A stretch of 64,000 bases of DNA, taken from contig NZ_AUEE01000006.1 in the NCBI RefSeq assembly GCF_000425825.1, forward strand, positions 1 through 64,000, in the 5' to 3' direction. The position numbers and the translations under genes are program-made. Below the pieces are notes generated by a model that was not told where the DNA came from, made no database searches, and saw only the letters and a program-made list of their open reading frames with translations. Positions 56,815 to 64,000 of the stretch are shown here, piece by piece. Each line of letters starts with the position of its first letter. The first letter of the stretch is position 1. The DNA is from Jeotgalicoccus marinus DSM 19772 (lineage in GTDB: Bacteria; Bacillota; Bacilli; Staphylococcales; Salinicoccaceae).

Positions 56815-57272
56815 TACAAGGCTTCGAAATAAGCTTTTACTTTTTCCGTGTCTGTTTCTATCAGTTCATAGTTTATATTATTCTTTTCTAATAACTCTAT
56901 CGCATAAGGATGGTTTTTATAATTTTCCCGATAATAAATGTTACTGATACCTGCCTGAATTAATGATTTTGTACAATGCACACATGGGAAATGTGTCACA
57001 TACACTGATGCACCTTCAGTTGAGACACCAAATTTTGAGCATTGGAGCAGTCCATTTATTTCAGCATGGATGGTACGTATACAATGACCATCCTCTACAT
57101 AACATCCTTCATCTATACAGTGAACTTCACCTGAAACCGAACCATTATAGCCGCCTGCTATAATGCGATTGTCTTTGACAATCGTTGCACCTACACTTAA
57201 TCTCTGACAAGTTGAACGAAGGGATAATAACATTGCTTGGGCCATAAAATATTCATGCCAATTTATTCTCAT
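56814..57272 (-). CDS. comEB: ComEB, dCMP deaminase family protein
   Basis: From the ATG at 57272 (MRINWHEYFM), with GAGGTG seven bases upstream, the protein has 152 residues. Zinc ligands are seen in RTIHAEINGLL (HAE) and HFPCVHCTKS (PCxxC). It should deaminate dCMP to dUMP; its part in DNA uptake has been doubtful, though it may place other uptake proteins at the pole. It lies between comEA and comEC as in Bacillus. Confidence 0.92.
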   Translation of the reverse strand: MRINWHEYFMAQAMLLSLRSTCQRLSVGATIVKDNRIIAGGYNGSVSGEVHCIDEGCYVEDGHCIRTIHAEINGLLQCSKFGVSTEGASVYVTHFPCVHCTKSLIQAGISNIYYRENYKNHPYAIELLEKNNINYELIETDTEKVKAYFEAL

Positions 57273-57280
57273 AAAGCACC

Positions 57281-57916
57281 TCATTCTATTGTAATATGTG
57301 GTTCTAAAGTTAGAAACGTCTTATCACCAATACCTGGAATGTTCTTTATATCTTCCAATTTCATAAAGACCCCCGTCTCTTCACGGTATTCTATAATCGT
57401 TTGTGCTTTTTTCTCACCTATACCGTTTAAGGTCATCAATTCATCCAAACTTGCTGTATTGATGTTAACTTTTGCCTCACTCGTCTCTACCGCGCTTGGT
57501 ACAGTCATGGCATGTTTGATTTCCTCATGATTAATTTCACCCTTGAATGGGATATAAATAACCATTTCATCAGTTAGCTTTTTAGACTGATTAACGGTGA
57601 GTAGATCTGCATTTTCAGAAACATTTGCGATATCTAGGGCATTCTTTACCCTAGCATCAACTGGAAGTTCATAGACACCTGGTGAGTTAACTGCACCCTT
57701 CACTTCAACGTACACCGTCGTCTCTATGTTTTCTAGGTCAGCTTCTTTAGCATCTACTTCACTGCCCTCAATATCTTCACTGACGTTCATAGAGATATCC
57801 TCAATAGCCACAGTGTCTTCTTTCATAAAGATAAAAAGAACAATGACCAAACCAATGAATAATCCCCCACCAGCAAGGTAAAATTTATACTGTTCGAAAA
57901 AGGTTTTGATTTCCAA
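57281..57916 (-). CDS. comEA: DNA receptor ComEA
   Basis: A 211-residue protein starting at TTG with AAGGAGG seven bases upstream. One N-terminal helix (YLAGGGLFIGLVIVLFIFM) anchors it, then an acidic linker, an SLBB domain (about 75-135, VYVEVKGAVNSPGVYEL) and a C-terminal helix-hairpin-helix pair (INTASLDELMTLNGIGEKKA and IKNIPGIGDKTF). It binds double-stranded DNA at the cell surface and pulls it in for ComEC. Confidence 0.95.
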   Translation of the reverse strand: MEIKTFFEQYKFYLAGGGLFIGLVIVLFIFMKEDTVAIEDISMNVSEDIEGSEVDAKEADLENIETTVYVEVKGAVNSPGVYELPVDARVKNALDIANVSENADLLTVNQSKKLTDEMVIYIPFKGEINHEEIKHAMTVPSAVETSEAKVNINTASLDELMTLNGIGEKKAQTIIEYREETGVFMKLEDIKNIPGIGDKTFLTLEPHITIE

Positions 57917-57945
57917 TCCATCTCCTCCTTAAAATAGCTCTCATA

Positions 57946-57979
57946 CTATATATATTAAAAAAAGATGGATTTACTTTTT
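57946..57979 (-). promoter_or_regulatory. Putative competence promoter/operator upstream of comEA
   Basis: Same arrangement as upstream of comGA: AAAAAG, T, AAAT, five bases, TTTTTTT, two bases and TATATATAG on the minus strand, ending 29 bases before the start codon. Aligned without gaps, 34 positions differ at about seven or eight sites. It may be a ComK- or SigH-type site for the late competence genes. Confidence 0.55.
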
Positions 57980-58002
57980 ATCGGACAAGTTATTTAATTT
58001 AC

Positions 58003-58743
58003 CTAGAGTCGTTTTAGAATATAGAAATTCCTTTCAGCTACTTCTGTTAATGGATTATCAATATCAAAATCACTAAAAGAGTGATGGATTGTAAAGCCGG
58101 CCTCATTAGCTAACTGTAATATGTCACTATGCTTATAAGTTTGTTGATAATGCGTTTCTTCAAATTTTTCATAGAGATCATTTTGAACTTTGATGAAAAA
58201 TGTCAATTCATGCCAGACACTGAGTTCCGCTTCACCCGGTATCGTCTGCCAAGTATAGAATACATCATCGTTAGAATCAGAATATAGTTCATAGTTAAAA
58301 TCTGTTTTCATCTTATATTCTGTATGAACATCAAAGATAAAGACGCCGTCTTTGTTCAAATGTTTGTATGCATTTTGAAGTACATTACCAAAGGCTGTTA
58401 CATCTTTTGCATAATTGAGTACATCTGCTGTTGCTATGATCATATCAAAGGATTCACTCAAGTCGAATTGAGTCATATCGTCACAAAAATACTCGGATGT
58501 TGGATCATTTTCTCTTGCAATTTCCACCATTGTTAATGAATTATCGATACCAACTTTCCTTGGTACTTTTAATGCATTTAAAACAGTCCCCGTACCTGAG
58601 CCTATGTCTAAAATTGAGTTTACATTTTCACCGTAATATTTAATGATATCGAGCCATAAGTTATATGGCATCTCATCATTAAATAAGTCGTAAACTTTAG
58701 AAAAATTTTCGTATTTAGGCACGTCCAAGGTCATCACCAGCAT
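58003..58743 (-). CDS. Class I SAM-dependent methyltransferase (YqeM-like)
   Basis: Up to 246 residues. SAM motif I is ILDIGSGTGTVLNAL near residue 45, followed by MIIATADVLNY and FIFDVHTEYKM. It matches the position of Bacillus yqeM; the substrate is unknown. The frame overlaps the rsfS end by 29 bases if the first ATG is used; the ATG at 58734 is also possible, and no strong ribosome binding site is seen. Confidence 0.85.
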   Translation of the reverse strand: MLVMTLDVPKYENFSKVYDLFNDEMPYNLWLDIIKYYGENVNSILDIGSGTGTVLNALKVPRKVGIDNSLTMVEIARENDPTSEYFCDDMTQFDLSESFDMIIATADVLNYAKDVTAFGNVLQNAYKHLNKDGVFIFDVHTEYKMKTDFNYELYSDSNDDVFYTWQTIPGEAELSVWHELTFFIKVQNDLYEKFEETHYQQTYKHSDILQLANEAGFTIHHSFSDFDIDNPLTEVAERNFYILKRL

Positions 58744-59056
58744 CTTTGAATAAACGCTCTAAATTGTAGTATTCTCTTTGAGTTTTTATAAATACGTGAA
58801 CAATCACGTCTCCTACATCACAGAGAATCCACTGCCCTTCTTTATGGCCTTCAATTTTTACATCAAGGTTATTCTTAAAAGCGACATCTCTGATTTCATC
58901 AGAAATTGCTTGCGTTTGTCGTTCTGAATTACCGTGACAGATTACAAAATAATCTGTCACAGGGCTATGATCTTTTACATCGTAAACTTTTATGTCGAGG
59001 GCACGTTTATCATCCACGGCCTCAACCATTAAATCTAATAGCTTATTGCTATCCAT
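58715..59056 (-). CDS. rsfS: Ribosomal silencing factor RsfS
   Basis: A 113-residue protein that binds uL14 on the large subunit and blocks subunit joining under starvation. DHSPVTDYFVICHGNSERQ and EGHKEGQWILCDVGDVIVHVF are the family signature. AAGGAG precedes the ATG. It lies four bases after yqeK. Confidence 0.95.
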   Translation of the reverse strand: MDSNKLLDLMVEAVDDKRALDIKVYDVKDHSPVTDYFVICHGNSERQTQAISDEIRDVAFKNNLDVKIEGHKEGQWILCDVGDVIVHVFIKTQREYYNLERLFKDAGDDLGRA

Positions 59057-59060
59057 ACTT

Positions 59061-59630
59061 TCACTCCTTAGCCATATTGTAATAATTCAAGCACTCTAAT
59101 GTTTTATAATAAATGGTTTGATCTTTTTCTAGTAAATGCTGCATATTTGCTTTAGTAATCTGATATACAGCCCGGTCAATATTTTCTTCTTTATAAATTA
59201 TATCCCTGATGAAATCTACACCTGGCTGACTTCTTTCGGGCTCAATATAATCCGCCACAAATATAATTTTTTCAATGATACCCATCTGCTTTGCCCCAGA
59301 GGTATGGTGGGTAATTGCTAAAAGTACATCTGGGTCATCTAGACCAAATTTATTTTTAACTTTAACTGCTGCAATCGGACCATGTAATACTTCTGATTTG
59401 TACTCTAATAATTCAGGATCTAAGCCTTCAGATTGAACAGTTTGATACATCTTGCCAAGGTCATCATACTTGGAATAATCATGTAATACACCTGCAAGAT
59501 ATACTTTATCTTTATCTGCGTTAAAAATCTTTGCCATTTTTTCTGCAGTTTCAGCTACCCTTTGGCAATGTTTAAAACGTTTTTTTGGTAATTTTTCTTC
59601 TGAAACTTTTAAAGCTTCCTTACGTTTCAT
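59061..59630 (-). CDS. HD-domain Ap4A hydrolase (YqeK-like)
   Basis: A 189-residue HD phosphohydrolase. Metal ligands are in RFKHCQRVAETAEKM, LHDYSKYDD and HGPIAAVKV, then AITHHTSG and VADYIEP. YqeK enzymes split diadenosine tetraphosphate symmetrically into two ADP. It overlaps the nadD end by 11 bases, the usual pairing. Confidence 0.92.
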   Translation of the reverse strand: MKRKEALKVSEEKLPKKRFKHCQRVAETAEKMAKIFNADKDKVYLAGVLHDYSKYDDLGKMYQTVQSEGLDPELLEYKSEVLHGPIAAVKVKNKFGLDDPDVLLAITHHTSGAKQMGIIEKIIFVADYIEPERSQPGVDFIRDIIYKEENIDRAVYQITKANMQHLLEKDQTIYYKTLECLNYYNMAKE

Positions 59631-60183
59631 AAATACGCTGCTCCTTTATAAACTTAAATACGTTTGGATTAACAAGGTGTTGTATTTCTGTATTCGTCTT
59701 AAGTCGCTCTCTGATTGTTGTGGATGATACTTCAACAATATTTGTTTTTAAATATTTGAATGGTGATTTAATTTCAAGGTTTGAAACATCACGATTAATG
59801 ACCACAAATTGAGCTAAATTATGGAGTGCTTCTGAATGCGCCCATTTGTCAAAATTTAAATAATGATCTGTACCAATAATGAAATACAAGTCATCATTAA
59901 GATATTTTGACTTTAAAGTGCTTAAAGTATCAAAAGTATAAGTGACTTCTGCACGTTCTAATTCACTTGTATCAATAGAAACAAATTCGAAAGGTTCAAC
60001 GGCAAGCCTAAGCATTTCTAAACGCTCAGAATCACTTGAATTTGCCGAATTTTTTAAAGGTGAAACATAAGTCGGAACGATAATGATCTGGTCTAAATTC
60101 AGACCAATATATGCTTCCACAAAGGCATTGATATGTCCATTGTGAACAGGATCAAAAGTTCCGCCGAAAATGCCTATTTTCAT
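59620..60183 (-). CDS. nadD: Nicotinate-nucleotide adenylyltransferase
   Basis: A 187-residue enzyme that makes nicotinate adenine dinucleotide in NAD synthesis. The nucleotidyltransferase motif GGTFDPVHNGH is at residues 7-17, and the late SSTTIRERL is the ISSTxIR motif. The ATG overlaps the yhbY stop as ATGA. Confidence 0.96.
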   Translation of the reverse strand: MKIGIFGGTFDPVHNGHINAFVEAYIGLNLDQIIIVPTYVSPLKNSANSSDSERLEMLRLAVEPFEFVSIDTSELERAEVTYTFDTLSTLKSKYLNDDLYFIIGTDHYLNFDKWAHSEALHNLAQFVVINRDVSNLEIKSPFKYLKTNIVEVSSTTIRERLKTNTEIQHLVNPNVFKFIKEQRIYET

Positions 60184-60473
60184 GGTAATTCTATCTCTTT
60201 ATGTTCATCAGATTCTCTATATAATACGATAGTATTTCCCATAATTTGAACAATTTCAGCACCGGTTGCTGATTCTAGCGCTTTTGCAATAGAATCTTTA
60301 TCTTCTAAACAATTTTGTAGTACAGAAATTTTAATTAATTCTCTTTTGATCATGACATCGTCCACTTGTGCAATAAAATTCTCAGTCACACCATTTTTCC
60401 CAATTTGAAATAGTGGTTTTTCATGATGAGCGAGTGATCTTAAGTAGCGCTTTTGTTTTCCTGTCAATGTCAT
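60180..60473 (-). CDS. YhbY family RNA-binding protein
   Basis: A 97-residue CRM-domain protein: LTGKQKRYLRSLAHHEKPLF and the GKNGVTENF loop are typical. These proteins bind pre-50S particles and assist ribosome assembly. The ATG is joined to the aroE end and its stop overlaps nadD. Confidence 0.93.
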   Translation of the reverse strand: MTLTGKQKRYLRSLAHHEKPLFQIGKNGVTENFIAQVDDVMIKRELIKISVLQNCLEDKDSIAKALESATGAEIVQIMGNTIVLYRESDEHKEIELP

Positions 60474-61270
60474 TATGATTCCTCCATATATTTTTCTAAT
60501 TTGTCTTTTACTGATTTAGTGTCACCAGTTTGCCCTGTCCAAATTTTATAGGCATCCATCGCTTGATTAACTAGCATATCTAATCCATTAATACTGTGCT
60601 TAAAATATGTCATGAATGGTGTTGTTTTCGGATTATAAATTAAATCCATACCCACTGTATCATCATCAATAAATGATGGATCAATGCCCATTGTTTCAAA
60701 TACATCTTCATGATTTAACCCTATAGGTGTAGCATTAATGACAGCATCATAATGCCGGTTTGTAAAATCGTTTGTCACAATACCTGTAAAATCATCAGAC
60801 TTAAACGTAGCAAAACTTTCAAGTCTTCTAGCAACAATTGTAACAATATCACCATGATCAATATGTGCTCTGTGGACTGCTTTTGCTGCACCGCCAGCAC
60901 CTAGAATTAAGATATGACGTTCTTTTTTTTTCTCAAATGCTGCATTAAAGGCAGCTATATATCCTGTTACATCGGTATTATACCCATGTAATTCACCGTC
61001 TTTATAATGAACAGTGTTCACAGCACCAATTTTTATCGCCTTAGGATCGATATAGTCTAAGTGAGCCATGATGGTTTCCTTATGTGGCACCGTCACATTA
61101 ATGCCCGATAATTCACTGTCCATGATCCATTTTTTTATATCTTTAATGTCTTCTGCTAGGACTTCATGGGCAGTATAAGTCGACTCATTTTTTAAGGCGT
61201 CAAAGTTTGTTTGGTGTATAAGTGGTGACATGGTATGTTTTATAGGATAACCGATTACAGCATAGTTCAT
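60473..61270 (-). CDS. aroE: Shikimate dehydrogenase (NADP+)
   Basis: From the ATG at 61270 (MNYAVIGYPIKHTMSP), with AGGAG nine bases upstream, the enzyme has 265 residues. It reduces dehydroshikimate to shikimate, the step before AroK. Substrate motifs are KHTMSPLIH and NVTVPHKE; the NADP-binding loop is LILGAGGAAKAV and NATPIGL follows. The extra 14 upstream codons fall inside yqeH. Confidence 0.95.
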   Translation of the reverse strand: MNYAVIGYPIKHTMSPLIHQTNFDALKNESTYTAHEVLAEDIKDIKKWIMDSELSGINVTVPHKETIMAHLDYIDPKAIKIGAVNTVHYKDGELHGYNTDVTGYIAAFNAAFEKKKERHILILGAGGAAKAVHRAHIDHGDIVTIVARRLESFATFKSDDFTGIVTNDFTNRHYDAVINATPIGLNHEDVFETMGIDPSFIDDDTVGMDLIYNPKTTPFMTYFKHSINGLDMLVNQAMDAYKIWTGQTGDTKSVKDKLEKYMEES

Positions 61271-61271
61271 C

Positions 61272-62378
61272 TTACTGCACTCCTTTAAAAATGGTCGGTC
61301 GTACGGTAACATTTACATCTTTAGGTACTCGAACACTTACCTTCGCTTTCTTTGCCACAGAAATAAAGGCTAGACCACTAATCAATACATCACTCGCACC
61401 ATGTAAATCGAATTGATATTCGTCGTAATTTGACGTTAAGAAATCTTCTTCTATGGTTGGGGGTGCCAACAATTCATTGAAATGCTTACTGTAAAAGTCA
61501 TAGGCATTTGTCGTTTTAGTTCGGTGAACGGTAAGGTGTTGACTACAGTAGACAGAAAAACTATTTGAGCCACCTTCTGTATAGTCTATACGTCCAAGAT
61601 TACCGATAAACAGAGTTTGATCAATATTCAACTGAAAAGTCTTTGATTTAATCTCTTTTGTTGGAGATACAAATTTTAAGTCACTTGCTTTTACAAAATG
61701 TGAGATTTGTGAATCCACAACAATACCTGGTGTGTCATACATCGTTTGATTATCACCGAGAGGAATATCAATCATGCCAAGTGTAGTCCCTGGAACATTG
61801 CTTGTCGTGATCACATGTTTTAAGCCCGTATTATCTTCTAGTAGTTTATTGATTAAAGTAGATTTCCCAACATTTGTCGTACCGACAATATAGACATCCT
61901 TACCTTGTGCCATACTACTTATCTTTTTCAATAATTCATCTAAGTGTTTTCCTTTAAGTGCACTGATTGCTATCGTATCATTTGCAGTTATACCTTCGTC
62001 CTTAAGCATTTTTTTGGCACGTTCAACTAATCTAGATGTATTCGTTGATTTTGGCAATAAGTCAATTTTGTTAATGACTGCTAAGACCTGTTTTTTTCCG
62101 ACGATTCGATTAAATGATGGTATAATACTACCCTCAAAATCAAATACATCGATGACCTTTACAATTAAGCTATCTGTTTCATAAAGTGAATTCAACATGG
62201 TTAAGAAGTCGCCAGAATCCATAGAGACTTCTTGTACCTCATTATAATGTCTTAAGCGGTAACAACGCTGACAAATAGGTTCATCTTTCTTTAAGCCAGA
62301 CTCAGTTATATAACCTTCTTTATTCTTATCATTGGTTTGGAGTACACTGCCACAACCGATACATTTTATGTCTGTCAA
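61272..62378 (-). CDS. yqeH: Ribosome biogenesis GTPase YqeH
   Basis: A 368-residue circularly permuted GTPase needed for 30S assembly. It starts at TTG with GGGAGG six bases upstream. An N-terminal zinc finger (CIGCGSVLQT with CQRCYRLRHY) is followed by G4 NKIDLLP, G5 ISALKG, G1 GTTNVGKST and G3 DTPGI, in the permuted order. It lies between yqeG and aroE as in Bacillus. Confidence 0.95.
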   Translation of the reverse strand: MTDIKCIGCGSVLQTNDKNKEGYITESGLKKDEPICQRCYRLRHYNEVQEVSMDSGDFLTMLNSLYETDSLIVKVIDVFDFEGSIIPSFNRIVGKKQVLAVINKIDLLPKSTNTSRLVERAKKMLKDEGITANDTIAISALKGKHLDELLKKISSMAQGKDVYIVGTTNVGKSTLINKLLEDNTGLKHVITTSNVPGTTLGMIDIPLGDNQTMYDTPGIVVDSQISHFVKASDLKFVSPTKEIKSKTFQLNIDQTLFIGNLGRIDYTEGGSNSFSVYCSQHLTVHRTKTTNAYDFYSKHFNELLAPPTIEEDFLTSNYDEYQFDLHGASDVLISGLAFISVAKKAKVSVRVPKDVNVTVRPTIFKGVQ

Positions 62379-62379
62379 A

Positions 62380-62904
62380 TTAATCCTCCCAGGTAATCAT
62401 GTTCTTTTTCTTAAAGTACTTCATTATAACACGTTCTATACGGCGGTTTAAGTAGGTCGCCCATCCATCTTTTTCTTTGACAGGGATAACGAGTACACTT
62501 TTTATGCCAACCCGATTTGCACCCAGTACGTCTGTCATTAACTGGTCTCCGACCATCACAGTATTTTTCTTTTTAGTACCTAATAATTTCAAGCCTTTAT
62601 GAAAGTTTGCAAGCATTGGTTTTCTAGCACTATCAATATAATCTATACCATGCGGTTCAGCAAATGCTTTTACTCTCTCATGACGTCCATTTGATAAGAT
62701 GAGCAACTTGATATTGGAAGCTTCAAGTGACTGAATCCACTTAAGTACATTATCATCTGCATCCGCTTCGTCAAAAGCAACCAAGGTATTATCTAAATCC
62801 GTCATGACAGCACTAATATTATGCGCTTTTAAAAATTCAACAGTAATATCTTCATATCTATTCACAAAATGGCTAGGTAAAAATTTATCTTCAATAATTG
62901 TCAT
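62380..62904 (-). CDS. HAD-family phosphatase (YqeG)
   Basis: From the ATG at 62904 (MTIIEDKFLPSHFVN), with GGAGAG seven bases upstream, the protein has 174 residues. HAD motifs are DLDNTLVAFDE, LILSNGRHE, RKPML and MVGDQLMTDVLGAN. The YqeG family is related to phosphatidylglycerophosphatase-type enzymes; the true substrate here is unknown. It is first of the yqeG–yqeH–aroE–yhbY–nadD–yqeK–rsfS–yqeM run. Confidence 0.92.
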   Translation of the reverse strand: MTIIEDKFLPSHFVNRYEDITVEFLKAHNISAVMTDLDNTLVAFDEADADDNVLKWIQSLEASNIKLLILSNGRHERVKAFAEPHGIDYIDSARKPMLANFHKGLKLLGTKKKNTVMVGDQLMTDVLGANRVGIKSVLVIPVKEKDGWATYLNRRIERVIMKYFKKKNMITWED

Positions 62905-62940
62905 AAGCTCTCTCCAAATTAGTGATAATACACAAAAAAA

Positions 62941-62963
62941 GCACCTTAAATAGTTTAAGGTGC
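62941..62963 (-). terminator. Terminator between the 32-codon ORF and yqeG
   Basis: GCACCTTAAA and TTTAAGGTGC form a perfect 10-bp stem with a three-base loop, followed by eight T's on the minus strand. The hairpin ends only 37 bases before the yqeG start, so no full promoter fits easily between them. Confidence 0.9.
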
Positions 62964-62971
62964 GCATTTTA

Positions 62972-63070
62972 CTACTCGATTATTTCAGGGTCTTCCGTTT
63001 CAGTTTCTGTGTAAACAACAAAGCCAATAATAACCGTAAATACAATTGCAAGAATCATTAAGAATAACAT
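62972..63070 (-). CDS. Small membrane peptide, 32 residues, unknown function
   Basis: An ATG at 63068-63070 with GGAGG five bases upstream opens a 32-codon frame. It has one hydrophobic helix (MLFLMILAIVFTVIIGFVVY) and a highly acidic tail (TETETEDPEIIE). It begins 14 bases after the mtnN stop and ends nine bases before a strong terminator, so it is the last gene of the greA–mtnN unit. I do not recognise a family. Confidence 0.7.
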   Translation of the reverse strand: MLFLMILAIVFTVIIGFVVYTETETEDPEIIE

Positions 63071-63083
63071 AGCTACCTCCACA

Positions 63084-63785
63084 TTACAGTTCTCTTAATA
63101 TTGATTTTACAACTTCAGAAGAATGAACACAAGCCCGAGCTAAAAATTCATCATAACTCATGTCCGCACTATCATCCGCTTTATCACTCATCGAACGCAT
63201 AATTAAAAATGGTGTCTCAAATTGATAGCAAGTTTGTGCAATACTACTTGATTCCATATCTACACAAAGTGCATCAGCAAAATTACTAAGAATGTTATCT
63301 TTTTCTACTTTACTATCGATAAATGAATCACCACTTACAACTTGACCACATTGTCCTTTAATCTCTTCGTTATTGTCGATTATAGATAGGGCGAGTGCTT
63401 GAAGCTGATCATCACTATGATAAACCTCTGGCATGCCAGGAACTTGGCCCAATACATAACCGAAGGCAGTTGCATCCACATCATGATGTGTGACATCTGT
63501 TGAAATCACCATATCTGTTACGTTTAATTTATTTGATAAAGCACCAGCGACGCCAGTGTTTATTAAATAATCTAAATCATAGCGCTCAATCATTAATGCC
63601 GTAATGATACTCGCATTCACCTTACCAATCCCAGACTGGACTAAGACAATATTCTGCCCATTCAACTGTCCAATACAGGCAGTAGTGTGAATAAGCGATT
63701 CTTCTCTCTCTATTGTCATCGCCGTTTTTAACAAGGCAACTTCAGGTTCCATTGCACCTACGATACCGACTGTAAACTTAGTCAA
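63084..63785 (-). CDS. mtnN: 5'-methylthioadenosine/S-adenosylhomocysteine nucleosidase
   Basis: A 233-residue nucleosidase that frees adenine from MTA and SAH in methionine salvage and the activated-methyl cycle. It has [45 protein letters not shown] (ribose-binding Glu) and the catalytic Asp in [10 protein letters not shown]. The start is TTG, overlapping the greA end by eight bases. Confidence 0.95.
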   Translation of the reverse strand: MTKFTVGIVGAMEPEVALLKTAMTIEREESLIHTTACIGQLNGQNIVLVQSGIGKVNASIITALMIERYDLDYLINTGVAGALSNKLNVTDMVISTDVTHHDVDATAFGYVLGQVPGMPEVYHSDDQLQALALSIIDNNEEIKGQCGQVVSGDSFIDSKVEKDNILSNFADALCVDMESSSIAQTCYQFETPFLIMRSMSDKADDSADMSYDEFLARACVHSSEVVKSILREL

Positions 63786-64000
63786 TTTTCACGATTTTCA
63801 CTTTCATTGAGTTACCATTTGGTAAGGGTACATCGACTTCGTCTTTTAATTTTGCACCTAATAGTGCTTGTGCCATTGGAGATTCGTTCGAGATTTTTCC
63901 TTCAAACGGATCCGCTTCTGCACTACCAACGATCTGATATGATTCTTTATCACCATCAGGCACTTCAGTAAATGTTACTGTATTACCTAAACCAACAGTG
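63778..64000 (-). CDS. greA: Transcription elongation factor GreA, C-terminal part (cut by window edge)
   Basis: The visible 73 codons give the C-terminal FKBP-like domain, starting [17 protein letters not shown] and containing [26 protein letters not shown] and ending VKIVKID. The N-terminal coiled coil with its acidic tip lies beyond 64000. GreA rescues backtracked RNA polymerase by transcript cleavage. The stop overlaps the mtnN start. Confidence 0.94.
   Translation of the reverse strand, partial: TVGLGNTVTFTEVPDGDKESYQIVGSAEADPFEGKISNESPMAQALLGAKLKDEVDVPLPNGNSMKVKIVKID

Overview
This window is a stretch of conserved, AT-rich low-GC Gram-positive (Firmicutes) chromosome. Gene order (comG–aroK–gcvT; pst–pbp–sodA; znuC–znuB–zur–nfo–cshB; rpoD–dnaG–yqfL–ccpN–glyS; recO–era–cdd–dgkA–ybeY–phoH; floA–nfeD; rpsU; dnaJ–dnaK–grpE–hrcA; hemW–lepA–rpsT–holA–comE; yqeK–nadD–yhbY–aroE–yqeH; mtnN–greA) matches the Staphylococcaceae/Bacillaceae core. 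The single-chain glycyl-tRNA synthetase, the znu–zur–nfo–cshB block and the protein sequences point to a non-Staphylococcus member of Staphylococcaceae (for example a Jeotgalicoccus-, Salinicoccus- or Macrococcus-like genus). Acidic linkers in exported proteins and aerobic respiratory accessory genes (cytochrome c550, SCO) fit a salt-tolerant aerobe. The exact genus is not resolved by reading alone.

Layout. 1–320: edge of an IS200/IS605-type element with a partial Y1 transposase. 330–5790: gcvT under a glycine riboswitch, aroK and the comG pseudopilus operon. 5900–7260: small DUF2626 and DUF2759 membrane proteins around a metallo-hydrolase. 7260–11900: argGH, a rhomboid protease and a 5-formyl-THF cyclo-ligase. 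11950–16530: the pst phosphate operon behind a clear four-repeat Pho box. 16550–20320: class B PBP, sodA and a DUF1189 protein. 20400–27130: ispG, the Zur/Znu zinc system, nfo, cshB and ispH. 27130–33800: Nif3-like, trmK, cccA, rpoD, dnaG, a PPDK regulator and ccpN. 33800–36100: T-box, glyS and a SCO lipoprotein. 36100–42750: recO, era, cdd, dgkA, ybeY, phoH, an unknown gene, floA, nfeD and rpsU. 42800–49900: deoC, rsmE, prmA and the CIRCE-controlled heat-shock operon. 49900–58000: hemW, lepA, rpsT, holA, yqzM and comEABC. 58000–64000: yqeM, rsfS, yqeK, nadD, yhbY, aroE, yqeH, yqeG, a 32-residue peptide gene, mtnN and the end of greA.

Most genes lie on the minus strand in short operons with start/stop overlaps. 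The regulatory layer is readable: glycine riboswitch, T-box, PhoP repeats, tandem Zur-like boxes, CIRCE, divergent promoters and many intrinsic terminators. The two DNA-uptake operons (comG and comE) lie about 52 kb apart yet share a closely matching 34-bp upstream element, the best candidate for a regulon-level signal here. I see no CRISPR array, prophage, tRNA/rRNA gene, toxin–antitoxin pair or defence island. No wholly new multi-gene system is evident; the less-explained items are the shared com element, an apparent ATT start for dgkA, a shortened ComGG-position gene, the uncharacterised neighbour of floA, and a tiny membrane peptide next to mtnN.
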